From the IMG/VR virus record IMGVR_UViG_3300020438_000008, positions 1-64,000 of that record: DNA of 64,000 nt; one strand, 5' to 3'. Position 1 is the stretch's first letter. The number at the start of each line of letters is the position of its first letter. Source of the DNA: a virus. Under the pieces are notes generated by a model that did not search any database, had not been told where the DNA came from, and saw nothing but the letters and a program-made list of their open reading frames with translations. Below are positions 1 through 6,777 of this stretch, piece by piece. Position numbers and translations under genes: made by a program.

Positions 1-108
1 TATAAGCGATACTTCCCAGAACTGCACCCTAATTACACAGTTAAGCACAGTATACCGGAAAGGTTTAAAAACGCTCTTAGAAGGGTTATAGCACAGTTGT
101 GGAAATAA
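1..108 (+). CDS. 3' end of an unidentified protein
   Basis: An open frame enters from the left edge and runs 35 codons to a TAA at 106-108. The visible tail is basic and includes the stretch SIPERFKNALRRVIAQLWK. The codon use matches the following early genes. The N-terminus lies outside the window, so no family can be assigned. A long AT-rich spacer follows, so this is probably the last gene of its unit. Confidence 0.5.
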   Translation, partial: YKRYFPELHPNYTVKHSIPERFKNALRRVIAQLWK

Positions 109-336
109 TTCAATTAATTAATTAATTTATTTAATTTTATAGATTCCTTTTAGGAACAACGTCCCTCCTTCCACGGTAATTATTTTATTTTCCTGCAACA
201 TATGGGCTAAACCCCCCTTTAAGACGCCATAGAGTGCGATACAGAGTGATTCGCACCAGGATTTAATACTATCCTTAACCGTACCATAACCGTCTCTCTA
301 CGTTGCTTATAACGGTTTATTAATTGTGTTGAAAAC
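109..336. other. Intergenic leader region with small repeats
   Basis: No gene is seen in this spacer. It begins with an AATTAATTAATTAATTTA run. It then holds an inverted repeat GTGCGA/TCGCAC (234-239 and 251-256), two direct TAACCGT copies (276-282 and 287-293) and the inverted form ACGGTT (312-317) just upstream of the promoter at 337. These could be operator sites or hairpins. No function can be read from sequence alone. Confidence 0.35.
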
Positions 337-365
337 TTGACAAAACCGCGAATCAGTGCTATAGT
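337..365 (+). promoter_or_regulatory. Early sigma70-type promoter with GAATC spacer site
   Basis: TTGACA (337-342), a 17-nt spacer and TATAGT (360-365). The spacer carries GAATC at 350-354. The upstream bases GAAAAC match the AAAAC that precedes most other copies. Transcription should begin near 372, which rules out the ATG at 375 as a normal start and supports the ATG at 396. Confidence 0.8.
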
Positions 366-395
366 ATATACATAATGAGAAATGAGAGGGAAACA

Positions 396-743
396 ATGCA
401 AGAACAATTAGACAGTTTAATTCAGAATATTAAAGATGATTATTTCAAGTGGACTTCACGTAACGGTACGAAAGAGTTAACAGAAGTTAACAAGAACATG
501 ATTGCTGAATTTAATTCAAAGATTACCCTTAAAGAGGGTCAAAAGTATATCAAAGTCATTAGTGGAAGTTCAGTATGGGGCTTTATCGCTAAGTCTGACT
601 TTAATAAAGGAAGTAAGTGTTTTTCGAAGGGTGATATCCTTAAAGCCGCTGGATGGCAGGCTCCTGCTTTAAATGCCGCTAGAGGTAATATCTTTGACGA
701 TGATTACACTATACAATGGACAGGTCCTCTATATCTGAATTAA
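396..743 (+). CDS. Small conserved-type phage early protein
   Basis: A 115-residue protein of unknown function. The start at 396 is chosen over the in-frame ATG at 375 because GAGAGGG lies 5 nt upstream of it and the promoter's expected start site is near 372. The N-terminal half is charged and probably helical. The C-terminal half holds the motifs KYIKVISGSSVWGFIAK, KGDILKAAGW and ARGNIF, ending in WTGPLYLN, which suggests a compact beta-rich fold. From memory it resembles small hypothetical proteins of marine T4-like phages; no biochemical role is known to me. It is monocistronic, between its own promoter and a weak terminator. Confidence 0.8.
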   Translation: MQEQLDSLIQNIKDDYFKWTSRNGTKELTEVNKNMIAEFNSKITLKEGQKYIKVISGSSVWGFIAKSDFNKGSKCFSKGDILKAAGWQAPALNAARGNIFDDDYTIQWTGPLYLN

Positions 744-1100
744 TTCGGATAGATGACCTAGAGTACTTTTTAGGGGTGCCCCTAGTTTTGAACTCTTTAA
801 ACTCATAAACTGAATTGCGGACTACTTTTTCATAATCCGGTTTTTGTCCTTAAAATAAAACCGGATAGCTTATATCGGCCTCTATGGGAAACCGTATGCT
901 ACAGGGACAATTTATGCAGAGGGCCCTATGCTTTAAGTGAAACTACCGGGGGTTGAACCGTTGAACGAACAGTTGCGTGTAGCCCGGCGTACAATATACA
1001 AGAATACCGGAAAAGGGTGTCTTGCATAGCACTCTTTCCACCTCTCCAGGAACTCAATACTAGAACAAAACATGAACAAACCTCCCGGAAACCTTTATTA
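744..1100. ncRNA. Gene-free, hairpin-rich stretch; possible structured RNA
   Basis: About 360 bases without a supportable gene, visibly less AT-rich than its surroundings. After the weak terminator hairpin it holds four further potential stems in series: a perfect 10-bp repeat ATCCGGTTTT/AAAACCGGAT (835-844 and 857-866), GGCCTCT/AGAGGGCC with one bulge (877-883 and 918-925), CCGGG/CCCGG (946-950 and 983-987), and AAAGGGTG/CACTCTTT with one G-U pair (1012-1019 and 1030-1037). This suggests a structured RNA or a set of regulatory hairpins. No known RNA family is recognised, and the strand is uncertain. Confidence 0.35.
771..789 (+). terminator. Weak putative terminator
   Basis: TAGGG (771-775) pairs with CCCTA (780-784) around a GTGC loop and is followed by GTTTT. 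The stem is short, so this is tentative. Confidence 0.4.
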
Positions 1101-1106
1101 AAAAAC

Positions 1107-1134
1107 TTGACAATATCGAGAATCATGTTATATT
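1107..1134 (+). promoter_or_regulatory. Early sigma70-type promoter with GAATC spacer site
   Basis: TTGACA (1107-1112), a 16-nt spacer and TATATT (1129-1134). The spacer holds GAATC (1120-1124) followed by ATGT, giving an extended -10 (TGTTATATT). This is close to the consensus of the early promoter set. Confidence 0.85.
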
Positions 1135-1166
1135 ATTAATATATGATAAAGAAAGAGAGAGAAAAT

Positions 1167-1364
1167 ATGACAGTTAAAACACTAGAACAAGCCTTTGCTG
1201 ATGCGGTTATTAACCCTGAGAACCTTAAGGCTAACGGTAACGTCAACTGGAACTATGTTGATGCTGACTGTTATATGGATGCCGATGGTGATTCTATCGA
1301 CAATTATTTAGAACAATTTAATGCGTTGGCTGACGCCTATTTAAGCCAGAAAGTGAGTATATAA
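1167..1364 (+). CDS. Small acidic early protein, unknown function
   Basis: A 65-residue, strongly acidic protein of unknown function. The start at 1167 is preferred: GAGAGAGA lies just upstream, while the in-frame ATG at 1143 falls almost on the expected transcription start. Its stop overlaps the next start (TAATG at 1362-1366), so it is translationally coupled to the following genes. It is the first gene of an early unit running to about 2476. No motif is recognised. Confidence 0.75.
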   Translation: MTVKTLEQAFADAVINPENLKANGNVNWNYVDADCYMDADGDSIDNYLEQFNALADAYLSQKVSI

Positions 1365-1573
1365 TGAGTAAGACCGGAGCATGGATAATGGAACTCCAAG
1401 AACAGTTCGAAGATAAAGTTGCTGACATCATAAAAGAGTCAGAGAATGTTGCAGAAGCATATGCAAGTTCAGTTAAATTAAACAATGAGAACCACTATGT
1501 TAATTGGGATAATTCAGAAATAGAGTGTCTGGTTGATGATATGTGGAGTGAAGTTTGGAGCGAATATCAATGA
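1364..1573 (+). CDS. Small acidic early protein, unknown function
   Basis: A 69-residue acidic protein (sequence begins MSKTGAWIMELQEQFEDKV). It is probably helical and rich in Glu and Trp near the C-terminus. Start and stop overlap both neighbours (TAATG upstream, ATGA downstream), typical of packed phage early units. No family is recognised. A short acidic early protein could be a host takeover factor, but nothing in the sequence shows this. Confidence 0.7.
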   Translation: MSKTGAWIMELQEQFEDKVADIIKESENVAEAYASSVKLNNENHYVNWDNSEIECLVDDMWSEVWSEYQ

Positions 1574-1743
1574 GTACAGTATTAGGTATTAGCGGTATTA
1601 TCTGCTTAGTATTAGGTGTTGGGTGTATCGACGGTGGTTATAACGGTGTCCCAATGAATGATAACTGGATTGGTTTCGGTATGTTTTCCGTTACTGGAAT
1701 CCTTTTGATGTTAGGATGTTTAGCTACACAAGAGGGAGAGTAG
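1570..1743 (+). CDS. Small two-helix membrane protein
   Basis: A 57-residue protein with two hydrophobic segments: residues about 2-20 (STVLGISGIICLVLGVGC) and about 33-51 (GFGMFSVTGILLMLGCLA). The gap between them is short and Gly/Asn-rich. The start is the ATG overlapping the previous stop (ATGA at 1570-1573). An upstream in-frame GTG at 1555 has no advantage. It is probably an inner-membrane protein; function unknown. Confidence 0.7.
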   Translation: MSTVLGISGIICLVLGVGCIDGGYNGVPMNDNWIGFGMFSVTGILLMLGCLATQEGE

Positions 1744-1744
1744 A

Positions 1745-1963
1745 TTGGGACCATTTGATTTTAATACACAGTGGAAACGTGCGGACAGATTGAAACAGTT
1801 CATACACCGCCTTCCCGAAGATATAGACCCTAACTATAAAGCTATGTGGGAACAGAAGCTACAGAACATAGCATGGGATCCTAAGACGTATTACGATAGA
1901 TATAAATTGGTATATACTATAAACGGTCTATACAATGCAACTATAATAAAGGAGGCTAGATGA
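1745..1963 (+). CDS. Small basic protein with TTG start
   Basis: A 72-residue protein of unknown function beginning at a TTG 1 nt after the previous stop, with GGGAGAG about 5-8 nt upstream. The next in-frame ATG would remove the conserved-looking N-terminus, so TTG is preferred. The product is rich in aromatic and charged residues (WKRADRLKQFIHRLPEDID). Its end overlaps the next start (ATGA). Confidence 0.65.
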   Translation: MGPFDFNTQWKRADRLKQFIHRLPEDIDPNYKAMWEQKLQNIAWDPKTYYDRYKLVYTINGLYNATIIKEAR

Positions 1964-2325
1964 AGACAGAGTATAACAAAGATGATATCCATAAGGATAT
2001 AGGTAAGAGTAAGTACAGAGTAAGACAACAGTATGTCTCATGGGTAGAGTATGATGTTGTTGCTAACTCTAAAGAAGAAGCACAAGAGGCCGTGCTAGAG
2101 CAAGGTGGTATTGAGAGAATACAATACAGAGAAGGGTTCCACAATGGTAATGAAGTGGAAGTCTATGCACAAGACTGGAACACAGACTACAGTGCAGAAC
2201 TATATGAAACTAATAAGATTGCAGAATGCATACCATATGAAGATAGTGACAGTATAGACTATGGTGACTATAACTGGAGCACAGATGATTATGAATGGAA
2301 GAATGCAGAAGAAGAAACAGCCTAA
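1960..2325 (+). CDS. Acidic early protein, unknown function
   Basis: A 121-residue protein. The start is well defined by AAGGAGG 4 nt upstream. The N-terminal part (about residues 15-50) reads VRQQYVSWVEYDVVANSKEE, resembling the strand-helix pattern of small phage proteins. The C-terminal 50 residues are very acidic and rich in Tyr/Asp. No family is recognised. It shares its 3' end with the next gene in another frame. Confidence 0.75.
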   Translation: MKTEYNKDDIHKDIGKSKYRVRQQYVSWVEYDVVANSKEEAQEAVLEQGGIERIQYREGFHNGNEVEVYAQDWNTDYSAELYETNKIAECIPYEDSDSIDYGDYNWSTDDYEWKNAEEETA

Positions 2326-2476
2326 GGTAAAGAATGATACGGGACACTGGATAGCACCAGATGGTACTGTAGTATCTATCCCTGATATGGACTATCTACT
2401 AGAGCAGAATAAGACATCACAGACAGAGTGGTTACGTGGGTATCGTAAGTGGAAACGTTCACAGGCAAAACCCTAA
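2285..2476 (+). CDS. Small basic protein overlapping the previous gene
   Basis: A 63-residue basic protein whose first 41 nt overlap the preceding gene. GGAG at 2276-2279 best fits the ATG at 2285; ATGs at 2261 and 2291 are alternatives. It carries GHWIAPDGTVVSIPDMDYLL and a Lys/Arg-rich tail (YRKWKRSQAKP). The charge suggests nucleic acid or acidic-protein binding, which is inference only. It is the last gene of this early unit. Confidence 0.6.
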   Translation: MIMNGRMQKKKQPKVKNDTGHWIAPDGTVVSIPDMDYLLEQNKTSQTEWLRGYRKWKRSQAKP

Positions 2477-2500
2477 CCAATAGTGCCCGAGGTTTGGCCT

Positions 2501-2588
2501 GGTGGCGTTGGTAAATAAAATAAAATAATAATTCCGGAACTTTTGTATATATAGCGGAAGGTGGCTTGGTCCTTAGGTGGCGTTTGGT
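2501..2588 (+). repeat. Triplicated GGTGGCGTTGGT-like repeat
   Basis: Three related copies lie within 90 bases of non-coding DNA: GGTGGCGTTGGT (2501-2512), GGTGGCTTGGT (2560-2570) and GGTGGCGTTTGGT (2576-2588). The third runs into the terminator hairpin. These are G-rich in an AT-rich genome, so they stand out. Confidence 0.5.
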
Positions 2589-2603
2589 CGCAGACCATTT
2601 TTT
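2585..2603 (+). terminator. Rho-independent terminator
   Basis: TGGTC (2585-2589) pairs with GACCA (2593-2597) around GCA, followed by six T (2598-2603). It sits between the early unit ending at 2476 and the promoter at 2708. Confidence 0.65.
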
Positions 2604-2707
2604 GAGTTCATTTACTATATGGGATCCTACTTTTTTATTCTGGTTCCACTTCCCAAAAAAATACGCAGAAATTTTTCACTTATAGTTTCCTTATAGGGTG
2701 CCAAAAC

Positions 2708-2736
2708 TTGACAAACCGTAACTAATCGTGTATACT
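2708..2736 (+). promoter_or_regulatory. Early sigma70-type promoter, TAATC variant
   Basis: TTGACA (2708-2713), a 17-nt spacer and TATACT (2731-2736). The spacer element reads CTAATCGTG, so the GANTC seen in the other copies is changed to TAATC here. AAAAC precedes the -35 box as elsewhere. Confidence 0.8.
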
Positions 2737-2765
2737 ACGTATATCTTAATTAAGGAGTTTCCCCT

Positions 2766-3095
2766 ATGATTGTTTCTAATATCCACAACCGTATCTCTAG
2801 TGAATCTAGTCAGTTTGCTACTACTCAGTATAATAACTTTCTATCTAAGCACGATTTAGAGCCTGATACTGAATTTGTTAACTTCAAGCATGACTATCTC
2901 GTATTAGAACCAGGATTAACTCATTTAGACTATGCTGATTGTTTAACTGCTAATCAGTATAGTGAGTATGTAGATACGTATAAAGAAGATGCGTTTGAAG
3001 TAGTTCCTTTTCATCCACATACTCAATTAGCTATTCTACATCATAATAATATGATTGCTGATGAGATATATAATAATCCAAAATACTATCAATAA
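2766..3095 (+). CDS. Early protein, unknown function
   Basis: A 109-residue protein of unknown function with a strong AAGGAG 9-10 nt before the ATG. It is rich in His, Tyr and Asp (VVPFHPHTQLAILHHNN near the C-terminus). It stands alone between its own promoter and the next promoter, which begins only 5 nt after its stop. No motif links it to a known family. Confidence 0.75.
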   Translation: MIVSNIHNRISSESSQFATTQYNNFLSKHDLEPDTEFVNFKHDYLVLEPGLTHLDYADCLTANQYSEYVDTYKEDAFEVVPFHPHTQLAILHHNNMIADEIYNNPKYYQ

Positions 3096-3099
3096 AAAC

Positions 3100-3127
3100 T
3101 TGACAAAGTAGAGAATCATGTTATATT
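3100..3127 (+). promoter_or_regulatory. Early sigma70-type promoter with GAATC spacer site
   Basis: TTGACA (3100-3105), a 16-nt spacer with GAATC (3113-3117), and TATATT (3122-3127) with an extended TG. It leads the four-gene unit 3157-3845. Confidence 0.85.
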
Positions 3128-3156
3128 AATTAAGTAATTAGAGAAAGGTTTAATCA

Positions 3157-3246
3157 ATGAGAATATATGGTATGGCTATAGCATTATATAACTTTCGTAT
3201 AGCAAGAGAAAAGCGAATTATCGAACTACTAAGGAGTGTAGAATAA
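3157..3246 (+). CDS. Leader-size peptide of 29 residues
   Basis: A 29-codon frame (begins MRIYGMAIALYNFRIAREKR) directly behind a strong promoter, with GAGAAAGG 6-13 nt upstream. Its stop overlaps the next start (ATAATG at 3243-3248), suggesting translational coupling. The N-terminal half is mildly hydrophobic and the C-terminal half basic. It may be a functional micropeptide or only a coupling leader; conservation would decide. Confidence 0.5.
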   Translation: MRIYGMAIALYNFRIAREKRIIELLRSVE

Positions 3247-3626
3247 TGTGGGTATGTGATAACTTAAGTTCAGTAGTTGATAAGCTAGACGAGTCAATAC
3301 CGCTAGAGGGGCAAGTTCATTCAGTTAATAAGAATAAGTGTTTAGAACGACTACGTAAAGCAATCAATGTCACACATGATATATTCAATAACGGATTATG
3401 TAATAGGGGTCGAGAACTACGTGTTCTAGGCTTACGTAAGGATCAATTACCATTACCTGAATATCGTTATGGGTATTATCATGAAGGTCAGTGGGATCGA
3501 ATTCGGGAGATAGTATCACCTATTATGGAACAGATTATCCTTGATGCGGCTGTAGAACAAAATCTACATATGGAATTAATCCCTAATAGTGTATCGGGTA
3601 AGATTGAATTGCAGGTAGCTTCTTAA
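3246..3626 (+). CDS. Early protein, unknown function
   Basis: A 126-residue protein of unknown function. The middle is basic (CNRGRELRVLGLRKDQLPLP, residues about 58-77). The rest contains predicted helices. The ATG overlaps the upstream stop with AAGGAG 9-14 nt before it, and its own stop overlaps the next ATG (TAATG). No catalytic motif is visible. Confidence 0.75.
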   Translation: MWVCDNLSSVVDKLDESIPLEGQVHSVNKNKCLERLRKAINVTHDIFNNGLCNRGRELRVLGLRKDQLPLPEYRYGYYHEGQWDRIREIVSPIMEQIILDAAVEQNLHMELIPNSVSGKIELQVAS

Positions 3627-3709
3627 TGTGGGTATATCATTTTTTCACATTCTGGGTTATACTGTTTGTAGTGTATGCGATAGGAGAATGGTTGGCGTAT
3701 GTATTCTGA
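3626..3709 (+). CDS. 27-residue single-span membrane peptide
   Basis: A 27-codon frame starting in the TAATG overlap with the previous gene. Residues 5-20 (HFFTFWVILFVVYAIG) form one hydrophobic span. It is followed, with an 11-nt overlap, by another one-span protein. The paired layout recalls nested small lysis or membrane genes of phages, but the sequence does not prove that role. Confidence 0.5.
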   Translation: MWVYHFFTFWVILFVVYAIGEWLAYVF

Positions 3710-3845
3710 TGCGATAATCCTAATGGGTTTGTCAGTAGTTCTAGGCGTAGTCGTACTAGGGTGTGATTACTTGCAATACCGTTATCAGATGTATCGTGAA
3801 ATGAAACGTGTCACTAGGGAGCTCCGGAGGACTAGACAACAATAG
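3699..3845 (+). CDS. 48-residue single-span membrane protein
   Basis: A 48-residue protein overlapping the preceding small gene by 11 nt in another frame. Residues about 5-22 (AIILMGLSVVLGVVVLGC) are strongly hydrophobic, and the remaining 26 are very basic (RVTRELRRTRQQ at the end). This gives an N-out or anchored topology with a positive cytoplasmic tail. It could be a membrane anchor, a small holin-like protein or a host-interaction peptide. Function unknown. Confidence 0.5.
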   Translation: MYSDAIILMGLSVVLGVVVLGCDYLQYRYQMYREMKRVTRELRRTRQQ

Positions 3846-3880
3846 ATTATATATGACGTTATTAAAGTATTTAAAAATTT

Positions 3881-3919
3881 TCCGAAAGAAGAAGTGTTCT
3901 TTTGCGGCGCCTTTTCGGA
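3881..3919. other. Long inverted repeat / hairpin
   Basis: TCCGAAA (3881-3887) and TTTCGGA (3913-3919) pair, and the interior contains a second small stem (AAGAA/TTCTT). No T-run follows, so it is probably not a simple terminator. It may be an mRNA-stabilising or regulatory hairpin between two early units. Confidence 0.4.
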
Positions 3920-3959
3920 CGGGCAGTACTAAAAATAAATCAACAGAGAGGTGGTAGAT

Positions 3960-4271
3960 ATGAGTACATTAACAATGACGGATCGATATGAACGAACAGA
4001 AGAGGACGAATACGGTCCCGGCTATAAACAAGCCAAGATGTTCCTACAGTTTTCTAAGATAGAAGACTCACAAGGGAACCCTAAACCGCTTACGTCAGTT
4101 CTAACTGATGATAATAAACGTGTGCGTGTTACACTAGAACAAGCACGTAAAATGAAAGCACTAGAGCAAACTATCGAAAAGCCTTACGATAAACAAAAGT
4201 TTGCTGATACCATTCAATACGAGAAAGGTCTACGTGCTTGGTTGAAATCTCCTGTTCTGGATATGTTGTAA
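3960..4271 (+). CDS. Early protein, unknown function
   Basis: A 103-residue charged protein. The ATG at 3960 is chosen because GAGAGGTGG precedes it; the upstream in-frame GTG at 3951 lies inside that ribosome binding site. It contains KMFLQFSKIEDSQGNPKPL and a Lys-rich middle. No family is recognised. Its stop lies 3 nt before the next promoter's -35 box. Confidence 0.7.
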   Translation: MSTLTMTDRYERTEEDEYGPGYKQAKMFLQFSKIEDSQGNPKPLTSVLTDDNKRVRVTLEQARKMKALEQTIEKPYDKQKFADTIQYEKGLRAWLKSPVLDML

Positions 4272-4274
4272 AAC

Positions 4275-4302
4275 TTGACAGATATGAGAATCATGTTATA
4301 CT
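4275..4302 (+). promoter_or_regulatory. Early sigma70-type promoter with GAATC spacer site
   Basis: TTGACA (4275-4280), a 16-nt spacer with GAATC (4288-4292), and TATACT (4297-4302). It leads the unit from 4336 to about 5776. Confidence 0.85.
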
Positions 4303-4335
4303 GTAAGTATAGTCAATTAAAGAGAGGAAACTATT

Positions 4336-4632
4336 ATGATGAGTAAAGAATTAGAAAATGCAATCCTAGCCCTAGGTCGTTTAACTTCTACTAGTGATAT
4401 GTCTGTATTAGCAGACCACTTTCGTAGGCATCAAACGTTTCTAGGTAAACAAAAGGGTGCTGGTCTTAAGATTGGTGATACTATAGAATGGGAATATGGC
4501 GGACTTCTCAAGCAAGGTGTCATTACTAAGAACAATCGTTCTACAGTAGACGTTACTAACGTTGGGAATAACACGGGTTTTAAAACTAGAACTCGACTTC
4601 ATAAATCAATGATTACTAGAAAGGTAGCATAA
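4336..4632 (+). CDS. Early protein with small beta-rich domain
   Basis: A 98-residue protein of unknown function. GAGAGGAA precedes the ATG. Residues about 45-80 (GDTIEWEYGGLLKQGVITKN followed by RSTVDV) look like a small SH3- or OB-like barrel with a DTIEW turn. The N-terminal 40 residues look helical. A nucleic-acid-binding role is possible but inferred only from this pattern. Confidence 0.7.
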   Translation: MMSKELENAILALGRLTSTSDMSVLADHFRRHQTFLGKQKGAGLKIGDTIEWEYGGLLKQGVITKNNRSTVDVTNVGNNTGFKTRTRLHKSMITRKVA

Positions 4633-4633
4633 T

Positions 4634-4912
4634 ATGACAAATCTATATCTATTTGACCACGCAAGTGGTAACACTGACAATAATACTAACAACATTATTG
4701 TTGACCATGCATTTGGTAATACCGGCATTGACTTCTCTAAAGTTAATGTAACAGAAGTAGACGGCATTGATATGACCGACTATCCAAAATTCTGTGATGC
4801 TTATATCTCTGAGGCTGAAATCAATGGTGTCGAAGCCACTGAGGAACAGTTGGAAGAGATTAATGAAAATGGGGAGTTCGTACTCGAATCAGTTTACGAC
4901 TTCATCTATTAA
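4634..4912 (+). CDS. Acidic early protein
   Basis: A 92-residue, highly acidic protein. The N-terminus contains an internal duplication (DHASGNT at about residues 8-14 and DHAFGNT at about 24-30). The C-terminus (YPKFCDAYISEAEINGVEAT and on) resembles from memory a small family in marine T4-like phages. Function unknown. Its stop overlaps the next start (TTAATGG). Confidence 0.7.
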   Translation: MTNLYLFDHASGNTDNNTNNIIVDHAFGNTGIDFSKVNVTEVDGIDMTDYPKFCDAYISEAEINGVEATEEQLEEINENGEFVLESVYDFIY

Positions 4913-5073
4913 TGGAATCACTTCAAGTATTTTGGGATACACTTCAACCCTTAATCATTACCGGTATAACTGTTGGTGTAGTACTAGCAGTTATAGTTGG
5001 CTCTATTAAATTCGGTTGGCGATATGCGCCCTGGATTGTGTTATTAGGACTAGTTATTTTATTCCTAAACTAA
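4912..5073 (+). CDS. 53-residue two-helix membrane protein (holin-like size)
   Basis: A 53-residue protein with two hydrophobic segments, residues about 13-31 (PLIITGITVGVVLAVIVGS) and about 38-52 (YAPWIVLLGLVILFL), separated by a short basic Trp-containing turn. Size and topology fit small phage holins. It is followed within 20 nt by an exported protein, an arrangement sometimes seen in lysis modules. Both are inferences from layout; its early-type promoter argues against a lysis role. Confidence 0.5.
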   Translation: MESLQVFWDTLQPLIITGITVGVVLAVIVGSIKFGWRYAPWIVLLGLVILFLN

Positions 5074-5089
5074 ATAGCGAGGTATGAAA

Positions 5090-5551
5090 ATGATAATTCG
5101 AAATATAGCTATAGGTCTCCTACTCCTCACTTGTTGGGGTATGATTATATCTGGCACGGTCTCAATGGCTAGGGCACAGATGGTAGATAACAATCCTTTA
5201 AATTTAAATCCACCACAAGAAGAACCTGATGCAGAAGTAACAACTCCAGAGATTAAATTACTTTGCAGGTTCCCGGAGACATTAGATTTCGCTATCGCTA
5301 TGTACATACTTCCAGAATATGGACGTGCTAGTGTCAAACCACTAAGTGAAGAATACGATGCAGTACCTTGGGTACCAGTACATCTACAACCAAGCAATGA
5401 CGGTACTGAATATCGTCTATGGTTACAATTAGACAATGGCTTTATGGTGTTTGCAGTTAACAGACAAACTCTAGCCTATACAGTTTTACAATCTATAAAT
5501 ATGTTAGGGAAGCAACTATACCAAGGTGGTTGGTGTGCTATTGTAGAATAA
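5090..5551 (+). CDS. Exported protein with cleavable signal peptide
   Basis: A 153-residue protein. The ATG at 5090 is preferred over 5084 because GCGAGG ends 7 nt before it but only 1 nt before 5084. Residues about 1-28 form a signal peptide (IAIGLLLLTCWGMIISG, then SMARAQ with a likely cut after ARA). A Pro/Glu-rich linker follows, then a folded domain with two Cys. It acts outside the cytoplasm, presumably in the periplasm. Family unknown. It follows a small two-helix membrane protein and may work with it. Confidence 0.7.
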   Translation: MIIRNIAIGLLLLTCWGMIISGTVSMARAQMVDNNPLNLNPPQEEPDAEVTTPEIKLLCRFPETLDFAIAMYILPEYGRASVKPLSEEYDAVPWVPVHLQPSNDGTEYRLWLQLDNGFMVFAVNRQTLAYTVLQSINMLGKQLYQGGWCAIVE

Positions 5552-5557
5552 TTGTAT

Positions 5558-5776
5558 ATGAAAATTATATATAATAATCAACTTATTGATATTGATGAAT
5601 TGAGTGGGTTAATGACCGAAGATGAACTTATACACTTAATAGAAGTATTCGGGTTTCCAGGTTGGGCTTCACCGGGTTTCTATCGTTGTGTAGAGTTAGG
5701 CTTTATTGAAGAAGGTCTTGATGAATGGGATTACATTCATGCTTATATAGAACGTGACCCGGCTACTCTACATTAA
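5558..5776 (+). CDS. Small acidic protein, unknown function
   Basis: A 72-residue acidic protein. The ATG at 5558 is chosen over a TTG at 5552; neither has a strong ribosome binding site. It contains GFPGWASPGFYRCVELGF in the middle and may be a small helical protein. Its TAA shares the palindrome TTAA with the stop of the convergent gene on the minus strand, so the two overlap by 4 nt. Confidence 0.6.
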   Translation: MKIIYNNQLIDIDELSGLMTEDELIHLIEVFGFPGWASPGFYRCVELGFIEEGLDEWDYIHAYIERDPATLH

Positions 5777-6777
5777 AAGTTACGTTGTAAAGTTTTAGCA
5801 AACCCACGATTAATCTCAGAACCCCAATGCGGAGCCCGGAACTTTGGGTCTCCTTTTTTATAATTACTGATATCTCTAGCACAACACTTATTAATGTAAA
5901 ACCATTTTGCTTTTTCAGTTAGACTATTAAAGTCTCCTGTAACAAACCACTTATCGAATTGTGGTTTAAAGTCTCCGGGTATTGTAACATTAGCTTTGTC
6001 GAATATAGAACCAGTATTTGAATTATTCATATTGTGCATAGATATCTCAGCAAGAGGTATTTTACGTTCTCTGCATATTAATTTGATTGCAACACGGTAT
6101 TGATTAATTAAGTAGATGCTATGTGGGTTATCTAAGCATAGACTTTTACTTAACTTAGGATGAACTTCATTCAGTTTACGTGTAACCCATTCGCCCTCAT
6201 AGTTAAAACTAATCTTATCTTCACTAAGTCTTAAATCATGTCTTTGCCATTTTTCCGTTTCATATGGCATATCAGTATCACCGTAACGCCAGACAGATGT
6301 ATGTCTAACAGTATTAGGCCACATGATTGCTATACCTTTACAAGTGTCATGTGTATTTAAAAAATTTAAGATATTATTATATGTGGTAGTAATAGAACCA
6401 CCTTCTACACCATAATTTAAACATGGGTGACCTGTGTATGTCTTTAGAAAATATGACACGGTTTCTTCAACATGATTACCTGTACCTAAAACATGAGAAC
6501 AACCAAACACTGCAACTGAATTTGCTACATCTTGTTTGTCAGTATCAATTTCTCTAAACCCTATATCATTATAGTAATACTCTATTGGCTTTTTGGATGC
6601 ATGATAAGTCCAACTTTTGCCTATTGCATCAGAACTTTCTAAGTGATTTGACTTTTCAAGGTCATTCATATATTGTTTTGTAACTTTATAAGTACCATGT
6701 GCCATCCAATCTATTCCTAGATTTTCTATTGTGACAGGATCATCAAAGTTTAAACCTATTTTAATTTCTCTCGGCAT
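5773..6777 (-). CDS. SGNH-hydrolase-like protein
   Basis: A 334-residue protein of the SGNH fold. FGCSHVLGTG at about residues 90-99 supplies the nucleophile-block Ser (the usual GDS is GCS here). A Gly-rich YGVEGGS segment follows about 30 residues later, and APHWG near residue 317 supplies the likely catalytic His. SGNH enzymes remove or transfer acyl groups on sugars. It is the third of three tandem paralogues and overlaps the upstream one by 17 nt. It is more diverged than the other two. Substrate unknown; a surface glycan or a glycan built by the neighbouring cluster is the natural guess. Confidence 0.7.
   Translation of the reverse strand: MPREIKIGLNFDDPVTIENLGIDWMAHGTYKVTKQYMNDLEKSNHLESSDAIGKSWTYHASKKPIEYYYNDIGFREIDTDKQDVANSVAVFGCSHVLGTGNHVEETVSYFLKTYTGHPCLNYGVEGGSITTTYNNILNFLNTHDTCKGIAIMWPNTVRHTSVWRYGDTDMPYETEKWQRHDLRLSEDKISFNYEGEWVTRKLNEVHPKLSKSLCLDNPHSIYLINQYRVAIKLICRERKIPLAEISMHNMNNSNTGSIFDKANVTIPGDFKPQFDKWFVTGDFNSLTEKAKWFYINKCCARDISNYKKGDPKFRAPHWGSEINRGFAKTLQRNF

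Noticed and set aside
375-395. Upstream in-frame ATG for the first early gene
   Set aside because: It lies at the predicted transcription start; the next ATG has GAGAGGG at proper distance. The same reasoning moved the starts of the genes at 1167, 9380 and 11695.
941-990. tRNA-like GGTTGAACCG segment
   Set aside because: No acceptor stem, anticodon arm or CCA end can be built around it. No tRNA gene was recognised anywhere in the window.
926-1126. 66-codon open frame on the minus strand in the gene-free region
   Set aside because: No ribosome binding site, unusual composition for this phage, and it runs through the inverted repeats and the early promoter; more likely chance in a structured region.
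5065-5436. 123-codon minus-strand frame opposite the exported protein gene
   Set aside because: The + strand gene has a clear signal peptide and an operon context; the antisense frame has neither.
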